DNA of 64,000 bases from Alcaligenes sp. SORT26 (GTDB taxonomy: Bacteria > Pseudomonadota > Gammaproteobacteria > Burkholderiales > Burkholderiaceae_B), in the NCBI RefSeq assembly GCF_017377875.1, contig NZ_CP070975.1, forward strand, positions 992,001-1,056,000, in the 5' to 3' direction. Of the stretch, positions 37,333 to 47,056 are shown piece after piece. The first letter of the stretch is position 1, and each line of letters starts with the position of its first letter. The position numbers and the translations under genes are program-made. The notes beneath the pieces were generated by a model. It was given only the letters and a program-made list of their open reading frames with translations. It had not been told where the DNA came from and ran no database searches.

Positions 37333-39105
37333 TTACTTGCGACGTGTTGGCGGCAAGTCCGTGCACGTACCTTCGGCGACGGCAGCCGCTTTGCTGACCG
37401 ACTCGCACAAGGTCGGGTGCGGGTGGATGGATTTGGCCAAATCGACGGGGTCTACGCCCATCTCAATCGCCAGAACCAGCTCACCAATCAGCTCACCTGC
37501 GTTGGTGCCGACGATACCGCCACCCACGATACGGTGGGTTTCAGCATCGAACAGAACCTTGGTGAAGCCTTCATCGCGGTTGTTGGCAATCGCACGACCG
37601 GATGCAGCCCAGGGGAACACGCCCTTCTCGACCTTGATACCGTCTTTCTTGGCCTGATCTTCTGTCAGACCTACCCAGGCGATTTCCGGATCGGTGTAGG
37701 CCACCGAAGGAATCACGCGAGCGTCAAAGAAGGATTTTTCACCGGCGATGACTTCGGCTGCCACGTGCGCTTCGTGCTCGGCCTTATGTGCCAGCATGGG
37801 CTGACCCACGATGTCGCCAATCGCATAGATGTGCGGCACGTTGGTACGCTGCTGCTTGTCAACCTGGATGAAACCACGGTCGGTCACCTGCACACCGGCT
37901 TTCTCGGCACCGATCTTCTTGCCATTGGGCGAACGGCCCACGGCTTGCAGAACCAGGTCGTAGCACTGAGGCTCGGCCGGAGCGTTCTTGCCCTCAAAGG
38001 TCACCCAGATACCGTCTTCGCGGGCTTCAGCCGCCACAGTGCTGGTTTCCAGCATCATGTGGTCGAAGCGGTGCTTGTTCATCTTCTCCCACACCTTGAC
38101 CACGTCGCGGTCTGCGCCCGGCATCAGGCCGGTTTGCATTTCCACCACGTCCAGGCGTGCGCCCAGAGCCGAGTACACCGTACCCATTTCCAGACCGATG
38201 ATGCCGCCACCCACGATCAGCATGCGCTTGGGCACAGACTTCAATTCCAGCGCGCCAGTCGAATCCACAACACGAGGATCATTGGGCAGGAATGGCAGTT
38301 TTACCGACTGGCTACCGGCCGCAATAATGGCCGAGCCGAACTTGATCACTTTCTTGGTGCCGTCATTGGCGGTCACTTCGATGTGGTTCGGGTCCAGGAA
38401 TTCGCCGTTACCGACGACAACCTGCACCTTGCGGCCTTTGGCCATACCGGCCAGACCACCAGTCAACTTGCCGATCACCTTGTTCTTGTAGTCGCGCAGC
38501 GCATCAATATCGATTTGCGCTTCGCCGAACTTGATGCCATGCGTTGCCAGGGACTTGGCTTCCTCGTAGACCGCCACGGTGTGCAGCAAGGCCTTGGAAG
38601 GAATACAACCCACGTTCAGACACACGCCACCCAAGGTGCTGTAGCGCTCGACCAGAGCCACTTTCAGGCCCAGGTCAGCCGCACGGAAGGCCGCGTTGTA
38701 ACCGCCAGGGCCAGCGCCCAGCACGACCACATCCACGGAATCATCCGAGCCGCCTTGATGGCTGGCGGCCTGCGGAGCAGGTGCCGCGGCTGGAGCAGCA
38801 GCGGCCGGAGCGGCTGCTTTAGGCGTTTCTTGTTTGGCAGGTGCCGCAGCGGGAGCCGCTTGGCCCTCCACCACTTCGATCTTGGCAATGGCCGAACCCT
38901 GGGAGACTTTGTCACCCACTTTGACCAGCAATTCCTTGATCACCCCTGCCTGAGCGGCGGGGATTTCCATGGAGGCCTTGTCGGACTCCACGGTGATCAG
39001 GCTTTGCTCGACTTCGACCGTATCGCCGACCTGCACCAGCACTTCGATGACATCGACTTCGCCGGAGTCACCGATATCCGGGACCGTCAGATCAATCAGA
39101 CTCAT
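37333..39105 (-). CDS. lpdA: Dihydrolipoyl dehydrogenase (E3) with N-terminal lipoyl domain
   Basis: E3 of the pyruvate dehydrogenase complex, 590 residues, longer than standard E3 (about 475) because of an N-terminal lipoyl domain. That domain has the lipoylation site [11 protein letters not shown] at Lys43, then an Ala/Pro-rich hinge (about residues 82-118). The flavoprotein part starts with [18 protein letters not shown] and carries the redox disulfide in [13 protein letters not shown] (Cys162, Cys167); the C-terminal His-Glu pair is in [12 protein letters not shown]3 with a lipoyl domain is known from Neisseria and Bordetella relatives. It is 9 bases after aceF. Confidence 0.96.
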   Translation of the reverse strand: MSLIDLTVPDIGDSGEVDVIEVLVQVGDTVEVEQSLITVESDKASMEIPAAQAGVIKELLVKVGDKVSQGSAIAKIEVVEGQAAPAAAPAKQETPKAAAPAAAAPAAAPAPQAASHQGGSDDSVDVVVLGAGPGGYNAAFRAADLGLKVALVERYSTLGGVCLNVGCIPSKALLHTVAVYEEAKSLATHGIKFGEAQIDIDALRDYKNKVIGKLTGGLAGMAKGRKVQVVVGNGEFLDPNHIEVTANDGTKKVIKFGSAIIAAGSQSVKLPFLPNDPRVVDSTGALELKSVPKRMLIVGGGIIGLEMGTVYSALGARLDVVEMQTGLMPGADRDVVKVWEKMNKHRFDHMMLETSTVAAEAREDGIWVTFEGKNAPAEPQCYDLVLQAVGRSPNGKKIGAEKAGVQVTDRGFIQVDKQQRTNVPHIYAIGDIVGQPMLAHKAEHEAHVAAEVIAGEKSFFDARVIPSVAYTDPEIAWVGLTEDQAKKDGIKVEKGVFPWAASGRAIANNRDEGFTKVLFDAETHRIVGGGIVGTNAGELIGELVLAIEMGVDPVDLAKSIHPHPTLCESVSKAAAVAEGTCTDLPPTRRK

Positions 39106-39114
39106 GACAACTCC

Positions 39115-40812
39115 TTACAGTGCAATGCGGCGGAAGTCAGCCAGCATCGTTGCCAGGAAGGCATTGAAGCGAGCAGCCGAGGCACCGTCGATAACACGGT
39201 GGTCGTAGGACAGGGACAGAGGCAGCATCAGGCGTGGCTCGAATTCCTTGCCATTCCAGACAGGCTGCATGGAGGAACGCGACAGACCCAGAATGGCCAC
39301 TTCTGGCGCATTGATAATGGGTGTGAAGTCCGTACCGCCAATACCGCCCAGCGAGGAAATGGTGAAGCAACCGCCTTGCATTTGCGCAGCGCTCAGCTTG
39401 CCATCACGGGCCGCAGCCGCCAGTTCGCCGGTTTCACGGGCGATATCCAGAATGCCTTTCTTGTCAGCATCACGGATCACTGGAACGACCAGACCGTTAG
39501 GCGTATCAGCCGCAAAACCGATGTGGTAGTACTGCTTGAGCACCAGATTGTCGCCGTCCAGCGAAGCGTTGAACTCGGGGAATTTCTTCAGGGCAGCAAC
39601 CGCCGCCTTGATGACAAAAGCCAGCATGGTGACGCGAGCGCCGGACTTCTTGTATTCCTCGTTCAGCTCTTTACGCAGGGCTTCCAAAGAGGTGATGTCA
39701 GCCACATCGTTATTGGTGACATGAGGAATCATGACCCAGTTGCGATGCAGGTTGGCACCCGAAATTTTCTTGATGCGCGACAGAGCCTGAGTCTCGACCG
39801 GACCAAATTTGGTGAAGTCGACTTTAGGCCAGGCCAATACATCCAGACCGCCCACTTGAGCAGCCGTGCCCGCAGCCGTGACTGGGGCAGCGCCACCAGC
39901 AACAACCTGCTTCACAAAGCCACGCACGTCATCAGCGGTAATGCGGCCTTTGCTGCCCGTACCGTGAACCTTGGCCAGATCCACACCCAGTTCGCGAGCA
40001 AATTTGCGCACGCTAGGCGATGCATGAGGCAGATTGCGCACGGAGCCTTCCGCTTCGGCAAAGGCTGCCGTAGGCGAAACGCGCTCTGGTGCGGGTGCAC
40101 CGGCGCTGACCACCACCGAGGAACTGGCGGCAGGCGCAGCAGCCGGAGCGGCGGCGGGAGCAGGAGCTGCTTCCGCTTGCTTGGCCGGCGCAGGTGCCGC
40201 AGCGGCACCTTGTACCGCCACTTCCAGAATGTCGCTGCCCTGGCTGACCTTGTCGCCAAGCTTCACTTTGATGGCCGTAACCACACCGGCGTGAGAGGAC
40301 GGCACTTCCATGGAAGCCTTGTCCGATTCCACGGTGATCAGGCTTTGGTCCACTTCAATGGTGTCACCCACTTGCACCATGATTTCGATAACGTCCACAT
40401 CGCGGGCGTCGCCGATATCAGGGACTTGAACCGTCACTTGCTGCTCGGCACCGGCAGGAGCAGCCGCTGCTGCGGCGGCGGGAGCCGCGGCAGGTGCCGC
40501 TTCTTCAGCCTTGGGAGCAGGAGCAGCTTCGGCCTTGGCAGGCTCAGCGGCAGGCGCGGCCTGCGCGCCTTCGGCGGCTTCCAGTTCCAGAACCAGGCTG
40601 CCTTCCTTGACCTTGTCACCCAGCTTGACCTTGATGGACTTGACCACGCCAGCGTCGGACGATGGGATTTCCATGGAGGCCTTGTCGGACTCCACCGTAA
40701 TCAGGCTTTGCTCGACCTCAATGGTCTCGCCTTCCTTGACCAGGATTTCGATCACTTCGACAGCGTCGTCAGCACCGATATCCGGGATTTTGACTTGAAT
40801 GATATTGCTCAT
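39115..40812 (-). CDS. aceF: Dihydrolipoamide acetyltransferase (E2) of pyruvate dehydrogenase
   Basis: E2 of 565 residues transfers the acetyl group from lipoamide to CoA and forms the core of the complex. Domain order: lipoyl domain 1 (Lys44 in [11 protein letters not shown]), Ala/Pro/Glu-rich hinge, lipoyl domain 2 (Lys165 in [11 protein letters not shown]), second hinge, subunit-binding domain (about residues 262-300, [16 protein letters not shown]), then the catalytic domain ending in [11 protein letters not shown] with His538 and Asp542. The two lipoyl domains are near duplicates. It is 11 bases after aceE. Confidence 0.97.
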   Translation of the reverse strand: MSNIIQVKIPDIGADDAVEVIEILVKEGETIEVEQSLITVESDKASMEIPSSDAGVVKSIKVKLGDKVKEGSLVLELEAAEGAQAAPAAEPAKAEAAPAPKAEEAAPAAAPAAAAAAAPAGAEQQVTVQVPDIGDARDVDVIEIMVQVGDTIEVDQSLITVESDKASMEVPSSHAGVVTAIKVKLGDKVSQGSDILEVAVQGAAAAPAPAKQAEAAPAPAAAPAAAPAASSSVVVSAGAPAPERVSPTAAFAEAEGSVRNLPHASPSVRKFARELGVDLAKVHGTGSKGRITADDVRGFVKQVVAGGAAPVTAAGTAAQVGGLDVLAWPKVDFTKFGPVETQALSRIKKISGANLHRNWVMIPHVTNNDVADITSLEALRKELNEEYKKSGARVTMLAFVIKAAVAALKKFPEFNASLDGDNLVLKQYYHIGFAADTPNGLVVPVIRDADKKGILDIARETGELAAAARDGKLSAAQMQGGCFTISSLGGIGGTDFTPIINAPEVAILGLSRSSMQPVWNGKEFEPRLMLPLSLSYDHRVIDGASAARFNAFLATMLADFRRIAL

Positions 40813-40823
40813 GGTTCAGTCCC

Positions 40824-43532
40824 TTATGCGTGCTGCGGGTTGGCCTTGGAAGGATTGATGCCGTATTTGGCAATCGCTTCGGACGCTTTGCTAAATGGAA
40901 TCTTGCCTTCTTCAGCCAGCGCGCGCAGAGCAGCCAACACCACAAAGTGACGATCAACCTCAAAGTGCTCACGCAGCTTGAAGCGGTAGTCGGAACGACC
41001 AAAGCCATCGGTACCCAGCACTTTCAGTGTGCGGTTCTTGGGCACGAAAGGACGAATCTGGTCACCAAAGGCCTTGATGTAGTCGGTGGAGACCACGATA
41101 GGACCGTCGGTGTTTTGCAGTTGGGTCGTCACGTACGGTACTGGCAGATCCTTGCCTTCCGGATTCAACAGCGCAGCACGCTCGCAATCCAGACCATCAC
41201 GACGCAGTTCGGTAAAGCTGGTGACGCTCCAGACGTCGGAGCCAATGCCCCAGTCTTTTTCCAGCAGATCTTGTGCAGCGATCACTTCGCGCAGGATCGT
41301 GCCCGAACCCATCAACTGAACACGCAGCTTGCTGTCTTTGGCCACGGACTTGAACTTGTACATCCCGCGCAGGATGCCCTCTTCGTCGCCTTCGACCAGA
41401 CCGGGCTGAGCGTAGTTCTCGTTCATCAGGGTGACGTAGTAGTACACGTCTTCCTGATCCTGAACCATGCGCTTCAGACCGTGCTGCATGATGACAGCCA
41501 CTTCGTGCGAGAAGGTGGGGTCGTAGGATACGCAGTTAGGAATCAGCGAGGACTGAATATGGCTGTGGCCATCTTCGTGCTGCAAACCTTCACCGTTCAG
41601 GGTGGTACGACCGGCAGTACCGCCCAGCACGAAACCACGTGCCTTCATGTCACCCGCTGCCCAGGCCAGGTCGCCAAAGCGCTGGAAGCCGAACATGGAG
41701 TAGTAAATGAAGAACGGGATCATGATGCGGTTGCTGTTGGAGTACGACGTCGCAGCCGCAATCCAGGAGCTGAATGCACCCTGTTCGTTAATACCTTCCT
41801 GCAACAACTGACCGTTGGCCGTTTCGCGGTAGTACATGACCTGGTCTTTATCGACCGGGGTGTACTTCTGGCCTTCTGGTGCGTAAATACCGATCTGACG
41901 GAACAGACCTTCCATACCGAAGGTACGGGACTCGTCAGCCAGGATAGGTACAGCACGAGGACCAACTTGCTTGTCGCGCAGCAAGGTGTTGAAGAAGCGT
42001 ACAAAAGCTTGAGTCGTGGAAATTTCACGACCTTCGGCAGTGGCTTCCAGCATGGGCTTGAACGCGTCCAGCGTGGGCACGGTCAACTGTTCGTCAGCCT
42101 TGTTGCGACGCTTGGGCAGGTAACCGCCCAAGGCTTGGCGACGGGCATGCAGATACTGCATTTCTGGCGAATCATCGGCAGGCTTGAAGTACGGCAGCTC
42201 TTCCAGTTTGTCGTCAGGAACCGGGATATTGAAACGGTCGCGGAATTCGCGCACGGCGTCCAGATCCAGGCTCTTTTGTTGGTGCGATGGGTTCTTGGCT
42301 TGGCCCACGTGACCCATGCCGTAGCCCTTGATGGTCTTGGCCAGAATGACGGTAGGCTGACCTTCGTGTTTGGTTGCGGCGTCAAACGCCGCAAATACCT
42401 TGTGCGGATCGTGACCACCACGGTTCAGGCGCCAGATGTCTTCGTCGCTCATGCGGCTGACCATTTCCAGCAGCTTGGGGTGTTTGCCAAAGAAGTGTTC
42501 ACGTACGTAAGCACCGTCGTTGGCTTTGTAGGCCTGGTACTCGCCGTCCACGGTTTCTTCCATGACCTTGCGCAGGATGCCTTCCTTGTCGCGAGCCAAC
42601 AATGGATCCCAGTAACCGCCCCAGATCAGTTTGAGCACGTTCCAGCCAGCACCACGGAAGGTGCCTTCCAGTTCCTGGATGATCTTGCCGTTACCACGCA
42701 CAGGACCGTCCAGACGCTGCAAGTTACAGTTCACGATGAAAATCAGGTTGTCCAGCTTTTCACGTGCGGCCAGACCGATGGCGCCCAGGGATTCAGGTTC
42801 GTCCATCTCGCCGTCGCCCAGGAACACCCAGACTTTACGGCCGCTGGTATCAGCAATGCCACGGGCATGCAGGTACTTCAGGAAACGGGCTTGGTAAATC
42901 GCCATCAGTGGGCCCAGGCCCATGGAGACGGTGGGGAACTGCCAGAATTCGGGCATCAACTTGGGATGCGGGTAGGAAGGCAAGCCTTTGCCATCCACTT
43001 CCTGACGGAAGTTGTTCAACTGGTCTTCGGAGATACGGCCTTCCATGAAGGCGCGGGCGTAAATACCGGGCGAGGAGTGGCCCTGGAAAAACACCATATC
43101 GCCGCCGCGATCTTCGGTCTCGGCGTGCCAGAAGTGGTTTTGACCGCAGCCAATCATGGTGGCCAGCGAGGCAAACGAAGCAATGTGACCGCCCAGACCG
43201 CCGCCATCAGGAGGGGTTTCGCGGTTGGCGCGCACGACCATGGCCATGGCATTCCAGCGAATGTAGGAACGGATACGCTCTTCCAGTACCAGATTGCCGG
43301 GGTGGGCAGGTTCCAGACCGGGGGGAATCGTGTTCTCGTAAGCCGTATTGGGCGAGAACGGGATGTGAGCGCCGGAACGACGGGCCAGATCGATCAGTTT
43401 TTCGATCAGATCATGTGCGCGGGCCGGGCCTTCACGGTCCACCACCGCTTCCAGGGCGTCAAGCCACTCTTTTGTTTCTAGGGCTTGGTCTTGACTGACC
43501 TGAGCCGAACTATTGTCTTGGGTTGAGGACAT
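40824..43532 (-). CDS. aceE: Pyruvate dehydrogenase E1 component (homodimeric)
   Basis: E1 of 902 residues decarboxylates pyruvate with thiamine diphosphate and acetylates lipoamide. The TPP motif runs from VFLGDGEMDEPESLGA to NLIFIVNCNLQRLDG. The long single chain is the AceE type of proteobacteria. The start MSSTQDNSSAQVSQDQAL at 43532 follows a family-like unstructured N-terminus; 19 upstream open codons are non-conserved. It heads aceE-aceF-lpdA and is divergent from the histidine kinase gene, with 267 bases between them for both promoters. Confidence 0.97.
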   Translation of the reverse strand: MSSTQDNSSAQVSQDQALETKEWLDALEAVVDREGPARAHDLIEKLIDLARRSGAHIPFSPNTAYENTIPPGLEPAHPGNLVLEERIRSYIRWNAMAMVVRANRETPPDGGGLGGHIASFASLATMIGCGQNHFWHAETEDRGGDMVFFQGHSSPGIYARAFMEGRISEDQLNNFRQEVDGKGLPSYPHPKLMPEFWQFPTVSMGLGPLMAIYQARFLKYLHARGIADTSGRKVWVFLGDGEMDEPESLGAIGLAAREKLDNLIFIVNCNLQRLDGPVRGNGKIIQELEGTFRGAGWNVLKLIWGGYWDPLLARDKEGILRKVMEETVDGEYQAYKANDGAYVREHFFGKHPKLLEMVSRMSDEDIWRLNRGGHDPHKVFAAFDAATKHEGQPTVILAKTIKGYGMGHVGQAKNPSHQQKSLDLDAVREFRDRFNIPVPDDKLEELPYFKPADDSPEMQYLHARRQALGGYLPKRRNKADEQLTVPTLDAFKPMLEATAEGREISTTQAFVRFFNTLLRDKQVGPRAVPILADESRTFGMEGLFRQIGIYAPEGQKYTPVDKDQVMYYRETANGQLLQEGINEQGAFSSWIAAATSYSNSNRIMIPFFIYYSMFGFQRFGDLAWAAGDMKARGFVLGGTAGRTTLNGEGLQHEDGHSHIQSSLIPNCVSYDPTFSHEVAVIMQHGLKRMVQDQEDVYYYVTLMNENYAQPGLVEGDEEGILRGMYKFKSVAKDSKLRVQLMGSGTILREVIAAQDLLEKDWGIGSDVWSVTSFTELRRDGLDCERAALLNPEGKDLPVPYVTTQLQNTDGPIVVSTDYIKAFGDQIRPFVPKNRTLKVLGTDGFGRSDYRFKLREHFEVDRHFVVLAALRALAEEGKIPFSKASEAIAKYGINPSKANPQHA

Positions 43533-43799
43533 ATAGTGTCTCCATATATGTGGTAGTAGTCCGGTCTTGCTCGACGCTGAGCCGCCCATCTAATAAGTAG
43601 TAAAGCGATCCTGACCGAAGCGGGTATTGCGGACTGTGAGCGTTCTAGGCGGGGTACGCCTGCACCAAACCATTCTAGGAAAGAACGCTCAAACGCTCAA
43701 GCAAAATTTCATTTTATGGTATGTGTTTTCATAATACGAAATATCACTAAAAAAAATAGCCCTACATTACAATCCAGCCATACTTCTTTTCTTGCTGTT

Positions 43800-45557
43800 A
43801 TGGCCACTCATCCCAAAAAGTCCCTCATCCCTTCAACCTTCTATGATCAGGCCAAGCAGAATCGCCGCGGATTCTATTGGTTGACACCGGTTGTTGTGCT
43901 GTTTCTCTACCTCTGTGTCATGGGCGTTTTCCTATGGCTGCAGCGCCTGCAAAACGATAGCGTCATGTTTGTGACCATCGACCAGGAAACACGGCAGCAA
44001 CGCCTGATGATGGTGATTCTGGCCCTGTCCCTGGTGATTGTGGTCAGCCTGCTGGCGCTCTGGCGCTATACCCGTTTCCGCACGCATGCCGAAGCTGCCC
44101 AGACCGCCGAAACCGGTTTCCGGCGCGCCATGGAAAACTCCATGTCCACGGGGATGCGCGTGTTTGACATGCAAGGCCGCATTGCCTACGTGAACCCGGC
44201 GTTTTGCAGAATGATTGGCTGGAACGAGGCCGATCTGGTCGGTCGTACCGCCCCCTTCCCTTATTGGTTACCCGGTCGTCATCAGCAGCATCAGGAAACC
44301 CTGGATCTCCTGCTGTCCGGCCGCACGCCCAGCAGCGGTCTGGAAGTGGAAGCACAGCGCCGTGATGGCTCGCGCTTTACTGCCCGTATGTATGTCTCGC
44401 CTCTGCGTGCTCCTAATGGAGAGCAGATCGGCTGGATGACCTCCATGACGGACATTACCGAACCCAAGCGTATTCGCGAGGCCCTCACCGCCGCGCACGA
44501 ACGCTTCATGACGGTGCTGGAAGGTCTGGATGATGCGATTTCCGTGGTGGCCGATACGTCGGATGGCCTGGAGCTGCTTTTTGCCAACCGCACCTATCGT
44601 CGCTTCTTTGGCGCCCAGTCCAATGGGCACGCGGAATTGCTGGGGGGCCGCCTCGGCCGCTTCACCGACGAAACCGTAGAGATTTACTCCGAATCCGCCG
44701 CCCGCTGGTTTGAGGTCCACCACCGCATGCTGGCCTGGACAGATGGCCGTCGTGTACGCCTGCAGGTGGCACGCGACATTACCGACCGCCGCAAACATGA
44801 AGAGGCCTCGCGGATTCAACAAGAGAAAGTGCAGTTGACCAGCCGCCTGACCACGATGGGTGAAATGGCTTCTTCCCTGGCGCACGAACTGAATCAGCCG
44901 CTGACAGCCATTAATAACTACAGCATGGGTGCAGTGGCCATGCTGAAGTCTGGCCGCTACCAGCCCGAGACCTTGCTGGCCGCGCTGGAAAAAGCAGCTC
45001 AGCAGGCCGAACGCGCAGGCAAGATCATTAGCCGCATTCGTGAGTTCGTGAAACGTAGCGAACCGCGCCGCACTCGCGTCAAGGTCATGCGTATTGTGGA
45101 AAATGCCGTCGGCTTTGCCGAAATCGACGCCCGCAAGCGCCAGATCGAGATTGAATTGAGCATTCCGGATCCCGTTCCTGACGTCATTGCCGACCCCATT
45201 CTCATAGAACAGGTATTATTGAATCTGCTCAAAAATGGGATCGAAGCCATGGAACACAGCGAGCATCATGTGCTTCAATTGGTGATTACCCAACAAGAAT
45301 CGCTTTTGGAGATGGCCGTCATCGATCGCGGTCATGGCTTGAAAGACCCCGAGCGCCTCTTTGAACCGTTTTACAGTACCAAGTCCGAAGGCCTTGGGAT
45401 GGGCCTGAATATCTGTCGCACAATTATTGAATCGCACCACGGCCGCCTGTGGGCAGTCGGCAATCCAGAGGGTGGAACGATTTTCCGTTTCAGTCTACCT
45501 TGTGCGGCACCCGATGTAGCGGACACCCTTGATAACAAACTGGAGATACCCGAATGA
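43800..45557 (+). CDS. PAS-containing sensor histidine kinase, FixL/DctB-like
   Basis: Membrane kinase of 585 residues. Two hydrophobic segments (about residues 27-49 and 69-89) bracket a very short periplasmic loop. A PAS domain follows (about 104-230, FDMQGRIAYVNPAFCRMIGW), then a second, more divergent PAS-like region (about 235-340), the dimerisation helix with phosphoacceptor His362 in LAHELNQPLTAI, and the ATPase domain with N box NLLKNGIEAM, G1 DRGHG and G2 GLGMGLNICR. The signal is unknown. It overlaps the response regulator gene by 4 bases. I chose the ATG at 43800; 28 open upstream codons are AT-rich and non-homologous. Confidence 0.9.
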   Translation: MATHPKKSLIPSTFYDQAKQNRRGFYWLTPVVVLFLYLCVMGVFLWLQRLQNDSVMFVTIDQETRQQRLMMVILALSLVIVVSLLALWRYTRFRTHAEAAQTAETGFRRAMENSMSTGMRVFDMQGRIAYVNPAFCRMIGWNEADLVGRTAPFPYWLPGRHQQHQETLDLLLSGRTPSSGLEVEAQRRDGSRFTARMYVSPLRAPNGEQIGWMTSMTDITEPKRIREALTAAHERFMTVLEGLDDAISVVADTSDGLELLFANRTYRRFFGAQSNGHAELLGGRLGRFTDETVEIYSESAARWFEVHHRMLAWTDGRRVRLQVARDITDRRKHEEASRIQQEKVQLTSRLTTMGEMASSLAHELNQPLTAINNYSMGAVAMLKSGRYQPETLLAALEKAAQQAERAGKIISRIREFVKRSEPRRTRVKVMRIVENAVGFAEIDARKRQIEIELSIPDPVPDVIADPILIEQVLLNLLKNGIEAMEHSEHHVLQLVITQQESLLEMAVIDRGHGLKDPERLFEPFYSTKSEGLGMGLNICRTIIESHHGRLWAVGNPEGGTIFRFSLPCAAPDVADTLDNKLEIPE

Positions 45558-46177
45558 CCAGCCCGCAAATGCCATGCACCATTTACGTAGTCGATGACGA
45601 CGAAGCCGTACGGGACTCCTTGCGCTGGCTACTGGAAGCCAACGGCTACCGGGTCCGCTGCTTTGCATCGGGCGAAGAGTTTCTGGGCGCTTACGACCCG
45701 GCACAAGTGGCCGTCCTGATTGTGGACGTCCGTATGCCCGGCATGAGTGGTCTGGAGCTTCAGGAAGCCTTGATTGCCCGCAAATCGAATATCCCGATTG
45801 TGTTCATTACCGGCCACGGCGATGTACCCATGGCCGTGAGCACCATGAAGAAAGGCGCCATCGACTTTCTGGAAAAACCCTTTAACGAAGCCGATCTGCG
45901 CACCATTGTCAGCCGCATGATCGACCAGGCTACGGCTCGTGCCTCGCAAGCGCAGGCGCAAAAAGATCAACAAGAAGTCCTGGGCCGCCTGACCGCGCGT
46001 GAGCAGCAAGTGCTGGAGCGTATTGTGGCCGGCCGCCTGAACAAGCAAATTGCTGGGGACTTGAATATCAGCATTAAAACTGTCGAAGCGCATCGCGCCA
46101 ATATCATGGAAAAACTGGAAGTCACTACGGTTGCCGACCTCATGAAAATCGCCCTCACCAAGTCCGAGGACGCGTAA
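45554..46177 (+). CDS. FixJ/NarL-type response regulator
   Basis: Regulator of 207 residues with a receiver domain (TIYVVDDDEAVRDSLRWLL; phosphoacceptor Asp58 in LIVDVRMPGMSG; Lys in FLEKPF) and a C-terminal LuxR-type helix-turn-helix (LTAREQQVLERIVAGRLNKQIAGDL, here split by reading, and IKTVEAHRANIMEKL). The overall layout is that of FixJ and related TodT/StyR regulators. It starts within the kinase stop codon (ATGA) and is the obvious partner of that kinase. Targets are not shown; the divergent aceE operon and the downstream folD are candidates by position. Confidence 0.92.
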   Translation: MTSPQMPCTIYVVDDDEAVRDSLRWLLEANGYRVRCFASGEEFLGAYDPAQVAVLIVDVRMPGMSGLELQEALIARKSNIPIVFITGHGDVPMAVSTMKKGAIDFLEKPFNEADLRTIVSRMIDQATARASQAQAQKDQQEVLGRLTAREQQVLERIVAGRLNKQIAGDLNISIKTVEAHRANIMEKLEVTTVADLMKIALTKSEDA

Positions 46178-47041
46178 ATGAGTGCTCGCATCATTGATGG
46201 AAAAAAGCTGTCCACCGCCATCAAGGCGGAAGTTGCAGAACGCGTTGCCAAACTGAAGCAAACTCACGGCATTCAGGCCGGTTTGACCGTGGTGCTGGTC
46301 GGAGAAGATCCGGCCTCCCAGGTTTATGTACGCAACAAGGGCCTGGCATGTGAAGCCGCTGGTCTGAAGTCCGAAATCATCCGCCTGCCTGCCGACACCA
46401 CGGAAACCAAGCTGCTGGCCCTGATTACTCGTTTGAATCAGGACAGCTCGGTACACGGCATTCTGGTTCAACTGCCCTTGCCCGCCCACCTGGACGAGCA
46501 CAAGGTGATTGAAACCATTGCGCCGCATAAGGACGTGGACGGTTTTCACGTCAGCAATGCGGGCATGCTCATGACTGGCAAGCCTCTGTTTGCCCCCTGC
46601 ACGCCCTACGGCGTCATGAAAATGCTGGAGTCCGAAAACGTGGCACTGCGTGGCGCAGAAGCCGTGGTGGTCGGTGCCAGCAATATCGTGGGTAAACCTA
46701 TGGCCATGCTTTTGCTGGCTGCAGGCGCTACCGTCACCCTCTGTAATTCCAAAACGCGTGATCTGGCCGCTCAGACCCGCCGCGCCGATGTGCTGGTCGC
46801 TGCCGTAGGCCGCCCTGGCATCATTACCGGTGATATGGTCAAGCCCGGTGCCGTCGTGATCGACGTCGGTATCAACCGTGGTGCAGACGGCAAGCTGTGT
46901 GGTGACGTGGACTTTGCCAGCGCCAGCGAAGTGGCCTCGGCCATTACGCCCGTGCCCGGTGGCGTCGGCCCCATGACCATTGCCATGCTGCTGGTCAACA
47001 CCTTGGAAGCGGCCGAACGTTCGGCCAATATCAGTCTTTAA
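46178..47041 (+). CDS. folD: Methylenetetrahydrofolate dehydrogenase / cyclohydrolase
   Basis: FolD of 287 residues interconverts methylene-, methenyl- and formyl-tetrahydrofolate. Signatures: [17 protein letters not shown] with the catalytic Lys, [27 protein letters not shown], the NADP-binding [15 protein letters not shown] and [18 protein letters not shown] at the end. Its ATG directly follows the response regulator stop codon (TAAATG), so the three genes are very likely one transcript. Confidence 0.97.
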   Translation: MSARIIDGKKLSTAIKAEVAERVAKLKQTHGIQAGLTVVLVGEDPASQVYVRNKGLACEAAGLKSEIIRLPADTTETKLLALITRLNQDSSVHGILVQLPLPAHLDEHKVIETIAPHKDVDGFHVSNAGMLMTGKPLFAPCTPYGVMKMLESENVALRGAEAVVVGASNIVGKPMAMLLLAAGATVTLCNSKTRDLAAQTRRADVLVAAVGRPGIITGDMVKPGAVVIDVGINRGADGKLCGDVDFASASEVASAITPVPGGVGPMTIAMLLVNTLEAAERSANISL

Positions 47042-47056
47042 TTTAATCAACGGTTT

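Noticed and set aside
37279-40950. Very long plus-strand open frame (1223 codons) opposite lpdA and aceF
   Set aside because: It is the antisense of two clear genes with strong domain evidence; GC-rich codon bias creates long antisense frames.
40830-43481. 883-codon plus-strand frame opposite aceE
   Set aside because: Antisense shadow of an unmistakable E1 gene, with no own homology.
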